From: an uncultured Oscillospiraceae bacterium
Lineage (GTDB): Bacteria > Bacillota > Clostridia > Oscillospirales > Ruminococcaceae
DNA length: 9,156 nt
Assembly: GCA_910584715.1 (NCBI GenBank)
Contig: CAJUAN010000010.1
Coordinates: 86,216-95,371 of the forward strand
Direction of reading: 5' to 3'
Shown: in pieces, positions 6,362 through 9,156 of the stretch
Layout: every line of letters begins with the position of its first letter
Position numbering within the stretch: the stretch's first letter is position 1
Notes under the pieces: model-generated
The model's database searches: none
What the model was told of the DNA's origin: nothing
What the model saw: the letters and a program-made list of their open reading frames with translations, nothing else
Program-made: the position numbers and the translations under genes

Positions 6362-7630
6362 TCAATATCTGTACACCGCAGCATAATTCCCGTCGTCGGA
6401 AATATACTCGGAGATTTTTTTCTTATCGGAATTGCCCGCGTAAAAGGTCGCGTCGGCAATGTTATAGCCCTTTTTCTTCAGGAAAAGTTCCGGGGTTATC
6501 CAGCCTGTTTCTTCGGTATAGACCTCGTTCCATGCGTGGTAAATATTCGGGTCGGCATAGCCTATCACAAGCCTTGCGGGAATTCCCCCGGAGCGGCACA
6601 TTGCCGCGAACAGCGAGGCGTAGTCGAAGCATATCCCCTTGCCCGAGGAAAGCGTCCTGTCGGGATCGGGGATATAGGCGTTCCCTCCCTTTGACGTTGT
6701 GTTGACCGTTGCGGCAAGCTGCTTGTCGTAGGAAATGTTTTCGGAAATATACGTGAATACGGCGGCTATTTTCTCAACGTCCCCGCTTTTCCCCGCGCAC
6801 AGCTCCGCGGCTTTTCTCACGCAGTCGGAATCCTTCCCGAAGCTGACGTATTTATTTGGATAAAGAAAAGTGTCGTTTTCGTTTTTCATGGAAACGTTAA
6901 ATTCCCCCGAAAGCACCGGCGCAAAGTTTTTTCCCGCAACGTGCTCGTAGACCTTTACGGTATAGCTGCCGCTGCCCATAAGGGGGATAAAATCCCGCGT
7001 GCCGTCGGCGGAAATATCATGGTCGTACTGCACGCTCCCGTTCGCTATCCTCAGCTTCGCCTGCGCGCTTGAACCGCTGTACAGCACCGAGACATAGCCG
7101 TCCGCCGCGTTGCTGTAATCAAGCTCGGCTTTTTCCTCCGAAAAGACCGAAACGCCGCTTGCAAGGGGCACCTTTACGTCGGGAATAATTATTTCGGCGG
7201 GCTTTTCCGTCTTGGCGGCAGTCGTTTCCGCAGCCGAGGTACTTGCCGCAGTAACGGCTTCTGCAGACGTTTCCGAGAAAACTTCTTCCAAAGAGGAGGA
7301 AATCTTTGCCGAAGTCGTTTCCGCAGTATCCGAAACAGCCGGCTCCGATGAGCTTTCGGTTGTTAATATTTCCGTTTCCGGCGTATCCAAAACAGTCTCG
7401 GAAAATGTTCCGGCGGTGGTCTCCGATTCGGGTGCCGACGTACCGTCCGTACTGTCCGTAACGTACATACTGTCCGTATCGGAAAAAGTCGTGACCGAAA
7501 CCGCGGTATCCGGCGCGGTATCCGTTTTTGAAACGGAGGGAATATTTTCGCCGCCGTTGCAGGAGGAAAACATGACCGCGCAAAGCAAGGCATATGCCCA
7601 AAAAATCCTTTTGCCCATGTGACCGCGCAT
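6362..7630 (-). CDS. Transglutaminase-like domain lipoprotein
   Basis: This is a 422-residue exported protein. A hydrophobic signal ends in MFSSC, giving a lipobox with lipidated Cys24, so it should be membrane-anchored on the outer face. Residues about 30-148 form a Ser/Thr/Glu-rich flexible linker. Residues 150-248 look like a beta-sandwich module (YVSVLYSG, GSYTVKVYEH). The C-terminal transglutaminase-core domain (about 265-422) has Cys334 in GKGICFDYAS, GIPARLVIGY, and His365 in YHAWNEVY. The third triad position after GW is Glu381 (WITPE), where relatives usually have Asp (W..VDPT). Known relatives include cysteine proteases and non-enzymatic members. ATG 7630 is preceded by AAAGGAGG at 6 nt; a longer TTG start at 7675 would overlap ogt and spoil the signal peptide. 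It probably acts on wall or surface proteins, possibly of the pilus; that is inference. Confidence 0.87.
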   Translation of the reverse strand: MRGHMGKRIFWAYALLCAVMFSSCNGGENIPSVSKTDTAPDTAVSVTTFSDTDSMYVTDSTDGTSAPESETTAGTFSETVLDTPETEILTTESSSEPAVSDTAETTSAKISSSLEEVFSETSAEAVTAASTSAAETTAAKTEKPAEIIIPDVKVPLASGVSVFSEEKAELDYSNAADGYVSVLYSGSSAQAKLRIANGSVQYDHDISADGTRDFIPLMGSGSYTVKVYEHVAGKNFAPVLSGEFNVSMKNENDTFLYPNKYVSFGKDSDCVRKAAELCAGKSGDVEKIAAVFTYISENISYDKQLAATVNTTSKGGNAYIPDPDRTLSSGKGICFDYASLFAAMCRSGGIPARLVIGYADPNIYHAWNEVYTEETGWITPELFLKKKGYNIADATFYAGNSDKKKISEYISDDGNYAAVYRY

Positions 7631-7636
7631 ACTTTT

Positions 7637-7644
7637 CCTCCTTT
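7637..7644 (-). promoter_or_regulatory. Ribosome binding site that sets the transglutaminase lipoprotein start
   Basis: AAAGGAGG lies 6 nt before ATG 7630. It supports this ATG over the in-frame TTG 7675, which lies inside the ogt coding sequence. Confidence 0.85.
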
Positions 7645-7655
7645 CGGTTTGTGGT

Positions 7656-8114
7656 TTATAGCAGTTTTTTTTCAAATTCCAAAAGATACTTTTTAATACC
7701 TATATCCGCGCTGAATCCGCCGACGGTTCCGTCAGAAGCGATCACCCTGTGGCAGGGCAGGACTATCAGAAACGGATTTTTCCCAACGGCGTTTCCCGCG
7801 GCGCGGCAGGCCTTGGGGCTTCCTGCCAGCGCGGCTATACCGCTGTATGAAACGACGCCGCCGTAAGGGATTTCCGCAAGCGCTTTCCATACCCGGAGCC
7901 GGAAATCCGTACCGCAGAGCCGCAGCGGGAGCTCAAATTTCCGCCTGTCTCCGGAAAAATATTCCGCAAGCTGGCGTTCCGCCTCGGCGGTAAGGGTGTC
8001 CCCCGAAACGTCCCCGAAAGGTTCGGGACACGAACGTATCCCGACCAAAGCCGAGCCGTCCGAGATTATTTCAAGACAACCCACGGGAGTACGGGCAAAG
8101 CTGCGTCCGCTCAC
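7656..8114 (-). CDS. ogt: Methylated-DNA--protein-cysteine S-methyltransferase (Ogt/AGT)
   Basis: This 152-residue cytoplasmic suicide enzyme moves the alkyl group from O6-alkylguanine (and O4-alkylthymine) in DNA to its own cysteine, repairing the base directly. The acceptor is Cys121 in the invariant LPCHRVI. The DNA-binding helix-turn-helix spans about 71-112 (FRLRVWKAL, IPYGGVVSYSGIA), with the finger arginine at Arg104 in KACRAAGNAVG. VGGFSADIGIKKYLL at 131-145 is the usual C-terminal signature. The N-terminal domain is short, typical of Ogt-like single-function proteins without the Ada regulator part. The start is GTG 8114, whose GTGA overlaps the stop of the alarmone synthetase, with GAGG just upstream, so translation is coupled. 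Being second in an operon headed by a (p)ppGpp synthetase is notable. Confidence 0.95.
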   Translation of the reverse strand: MSGRSFARTPVGCLEIISDGSALVGIRSCPEPFGDVSGDTLTAEAERQLAEYFSGDRRKFELPLRLCGTDFRLRVWKALAEIPYGGVVSYSGIAALAGSPKACRAAGNAVGKNPFLIVLPCHRVIASDGTVGGFSADIGIKKYLLEFEKKLL

Positions 8115-8839
8115 TGTTCCTCACCGTTCCTCAGCTGAATGGTCGTGTGTATGTTCTGCATTTCCCTGTCAAGGGCGAATATCTCGTCCGCGCAGACCTT
8201 GAGCCGTTTACGCAGTTCCGGTGAAACGTCGTTGTCCGTTTTATATTTCAGCTTATGCTCAAGGCTTGCCCAGAAGTCCATTGCGATTGTGCGTATCTGA
8301 ATTTCCACGGGTATTGGGATAGGTCCCGTGGAAAGGAAAATAGGCACTTCTACGATAAGGTGCAGGCTTTTGTAGCCTGACGGCTTGGGGTTCTTTATGT
8401 AGTCCCTCACCCTTATAAGAGTAACGTCGTCCTGTCCGGTAAGAAGCTCGGCAACGCGGTATATGTCGTCGATGTAGTTGCATATCACGCGTATTCCCGC
8501 CACGTCGGTTATGTTTGCGGACATTGATTCCACCGTTACGGGGAGCCCCTTTGCCTTAACTTTTTTGACTATGCTTTGAGGGGATTTAAGCCTCGATTCG
8601 ATATGGTGAATGGGATTATAGGAAAACTTTGTCTGAAACTCCTCGTCAAGTATTTCAAGCTTTGTGCGTATCTCCTTAATACCTGCGCGGTATATCTGCA
8701 TTCTTCCTGCAAAGTCCCGCATGGTCTGTTCAAGATCCTGCCCCTTGACAAGCTCGAAGGTCTCTTCAAAGCTGAATTTGCTTTCGGCACTGAATTTATT
8801 TTCGGCGCCGAACTTATTTTCGGCAATAGCTGCTGACAT
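8111..8839 (-). CDS. Small alarmone synthetase (RelQ/YjbM-type GTP pyrophosphokinase)
   Basis: This 242-residue cytoplasmic enzyme moves pyrophosphate from ATP to GDP or GTP, making (p)ppGpp, the stringent-response alarmone. It contains only the RelA/SpoT synthetase domain: no HD hydrolase, TGS or ACT region. Motifs: HIESRLKSPQSIVKK at 79-93 (substrate loop), DVAGIRVIC at 112-120, the RVRDYIKNPKPSGYKSLH block at 143-160, and VEIQIRTIAMDFWASLEHK at 178-196 with the catalytic Glu179. Known small synthetases are about 210-230 residues; the excess here is an N-terminal extension with an 18-bp coding repeat. The frame is open to GTG 8887, but that lies only a few nucleotides from the predicted transcript start, while ATG 8839 has AAAGGAAG 8 nt upstream. 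I prefer RelQ/YjbM over RelP/YwaC only weakly. It is the first gene of the operon. Confidence 0.93.
   Translation of the reverse strand: MSAAIAENKFGAENKFSAESKFSFEETFELVKGQDLEQTMRDFAGRMQIYRAGIKEIRTKLEILDEEFQTKFSYNPIHHIESRLKSPQSIVKKVKAKGLPVTVESMSANITDVAGIRVICNYIDDIYRVAELLTGQDDVTLIRVRDYIKNPKPSGYKSLHLIVEVPIFLSTGPIPIPVEIQIRTIAMDFWASLEHKLKYKTDNDVSPELRKRLKVCADEIFALDREMQNIHTTIQLRNGEEQ
8771..8824 (-). repeat. Three 18-bp coding repeats in the alarmone synthetase N-terminus
   Basis: Residues 6-23 are three tandem six-residue units, AENKFG, AENKFS and AESKFS. They are encoded by closely similar DNA (GCCGAAAATAAGTTC and variants). The array lies in the extension before the synthetase domain. Confidence 0.85.
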
Positions 8840-8847
8840 TTCGTTAA

Positions 8848-8855
8848 CTTCCTTT
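8848..8855 (-). promoter_or_regulatory. Ribosome binding site that sets the alarmone synthetase start
   Basis: AAAGGAAG lies 8 nt before ATG 8839. The two alternative upstream starts (GTG 8887, ATG 8881) have no purine-rich site in front of them. Confidence 0.7.
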
Positions 8856-8896
8856 ATCGGATTTTTTCCCCAAGACCGCATTATCACGATACAATT

Positions 8897-8925
8897 ATTT
8901 TACCATTAATGTTTCCGTATGTCAA
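8897..8925 (-). promoter_or_regulatory. Sigma-A-type promoter of the alarmone synthetase - pilT operon
   Basis: On the minus strand a perfect -35 TTGACA (8920-8925) is followed by a 17-bp spacer and the -10 TAAAAT (8897-8902), one mismatch from consensus and carrying the TG extension (TGGTAAAAT). Transcription should start near 8890, giving a leader of about 50 nt before ATG 8839. It is the only strong promoter found upstream of the nine-gene run, and no terminator-like hairpin with a U-tract is seen between 8111 and 1752. Confidence 0.8.
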
Positions 8926-8949
8926 CTGCACAGTACAAATTTGGTGCAG
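8926..8949. promoter_or_regulatory. Inverted repeat abutting the -35 element, candidate operator
   Basis: CTGCAC (8926-8931) and GTGCAG (8944-8949) form a perfect 6-bp inverted repeat with a 12-nt centre that itself contains the palindrome CAAATTTG (8936-8943). It ends at the base next to the -35 hexamer. The position suits a regulator that contacts or blocks RNA polymerase. Which regulator is unknown. Confidence 0.4.
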
Positions 8950-9012
8950 GGCAGTTTATGTAAATTTATGTTTAGCGCACAAGTGTTATTACCCCGCCAA
9001 AGATTAGCTGGT

Positions 9013-9152
9013 CAAGCTGAGCACAGCTTGCGGGGGACAAGGGGGCAGAGCCCCTTGTCGCAACTCCATTCTCGGAATGGAGACCCGCAGAGCGCGAAAT
9101 CCCTTTTCGTTCAAAAACGGAGAAAGGGGTGAGGAATGGCGAGAGCCATTCC
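9013..9152. repeat. Cluster of stem-loops, likely dispersed intergenic repeat or structured RNA
   Basis: Five consecutive inverted repeats fill this gene-free end of the window: CAAGCTG/CAGCTTG with loop AGCA (9013-9030); GACAAGGGG/CCCCTTGTC with a 6-nt loop (9036-9059); CTCCATTC/GAATGGAG (9064-9082); an interrupted CCCTTT..CGTT/AACG..AAAGGG hairpin (9101-9128); and GGAATGGC/GCCATTCC closed by a GAGA tetraloop (9133-9152). Base composition is more GC-rich than the AT-rich promoter region beside it. No U-tract follows any stem on either strand, so these are not ordinary terminators. GC-rich hairpin blocks of this style are scattered in intergenic regions of many Clostridia. Whether this one is repeated in the genome cannot be seen from one window. 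Confidence 0.55.
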
Positions 9153-9156
9153 GAGG

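Noticed and set aside
6348..6365. Longer PilC from TTG 6365, overlapping the previous stop as TTGA
   Set aside because: The overlap is attractive, but the GGAGG at 6356-6360 is correctly spaced only for ATG 6347, and family alignment begins after that Met.
7631..7675. Longer transglutaminase protein from TTG 7675 overlapping ogt
   Set aside because: It would put 15 mostly polar residues before the lipoprotein signal and has no ribosome site. ATG 7630 has AAAGGAGG at 6 nt.
8941..9132. Plus-strand open frame of 63 codons across the hairpin block
   Set aside because: It is made up largely of inverted-repeat sequence, has no convincing ribosome site or domain, and faces away from every real gene. 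It is better explained as an open frame through a repeat element.

Overview
This window looks like chromosome from a gut-type low-to-mid GC Clostridia, most plausibly an Oscillospiraceae/Ruminococcus-like bacterium. The reasons are strong GGAGG ribosome sites, sigma-A-type promoters, GTG starts, a RelQ/YjbM-type alarmone synthetase, a DUF4860 protein inside a type IV pilus-like cluster, and a 'choice-of-anchor A' surface protein. The taxonomic call is inference from gene content. No marker gene is present. All nine genes lie on the minus strand, so transcription runs from right to left.

Right edge (about 8926-9156): a gene-free segment. It holds a cluster of strong stem-loops (9013-9152) with a second, mutually exclusive 10-bp long-range pairing, and looks like a dispersed intergenic repeat or structured RNA. 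Next comes an inverted repeat (8926-8949) that directly abuts a near-consensus promoter (-35 TTGACA, 17 bp, TG-extended -10 TAAAAT).

Main transcription unit (8839 down to 1752): a small (p)ppGpp synthetase; an Ogt-type O6-alkylguanine-DNA alkyltransferase (overlapping stop/start); a transglutaminase-like lipoprotein; a PilC/GspF inner-membrane platform protein; four small single-membrane-segment proteins resembling minor pseudopilins (a short GspG-like one, a DUF4860 protein, one with a pilin-like E+5 helix, and one PilX/GspK-like); a DJ-1/PfpI family protein; and a PilT-type ATPase. Gaps are 50 nt or less and several junctions overlap, so one operon is likely. PilC, the pilin-like proteins and PilT form a core of a type IV filament or type II secretion-like machine. 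PilB, a prepilin peptidase, a major pilin and PilM/N/O are not in the window. Most of the pilin-like proteins lack the full canonical G|xxxxE processing motif, which is the most unusual aspect of the locus.

Left part (1547 to the window edge): a separately promoted, secreted choice-of-anchor A protein. It is cut by the edge and its single folded domain sits between two acidic low-complexity repeat tracts. It may be a surface protein, but its wall anchor would lie beyond position 1. Three genes are best started inside the longest open frame (pilC at 6347, the transglutaminase at 7630, the alarmone synthetase at 8839), because each of those ATGs has a well-spaced Shine-Dalgarno.
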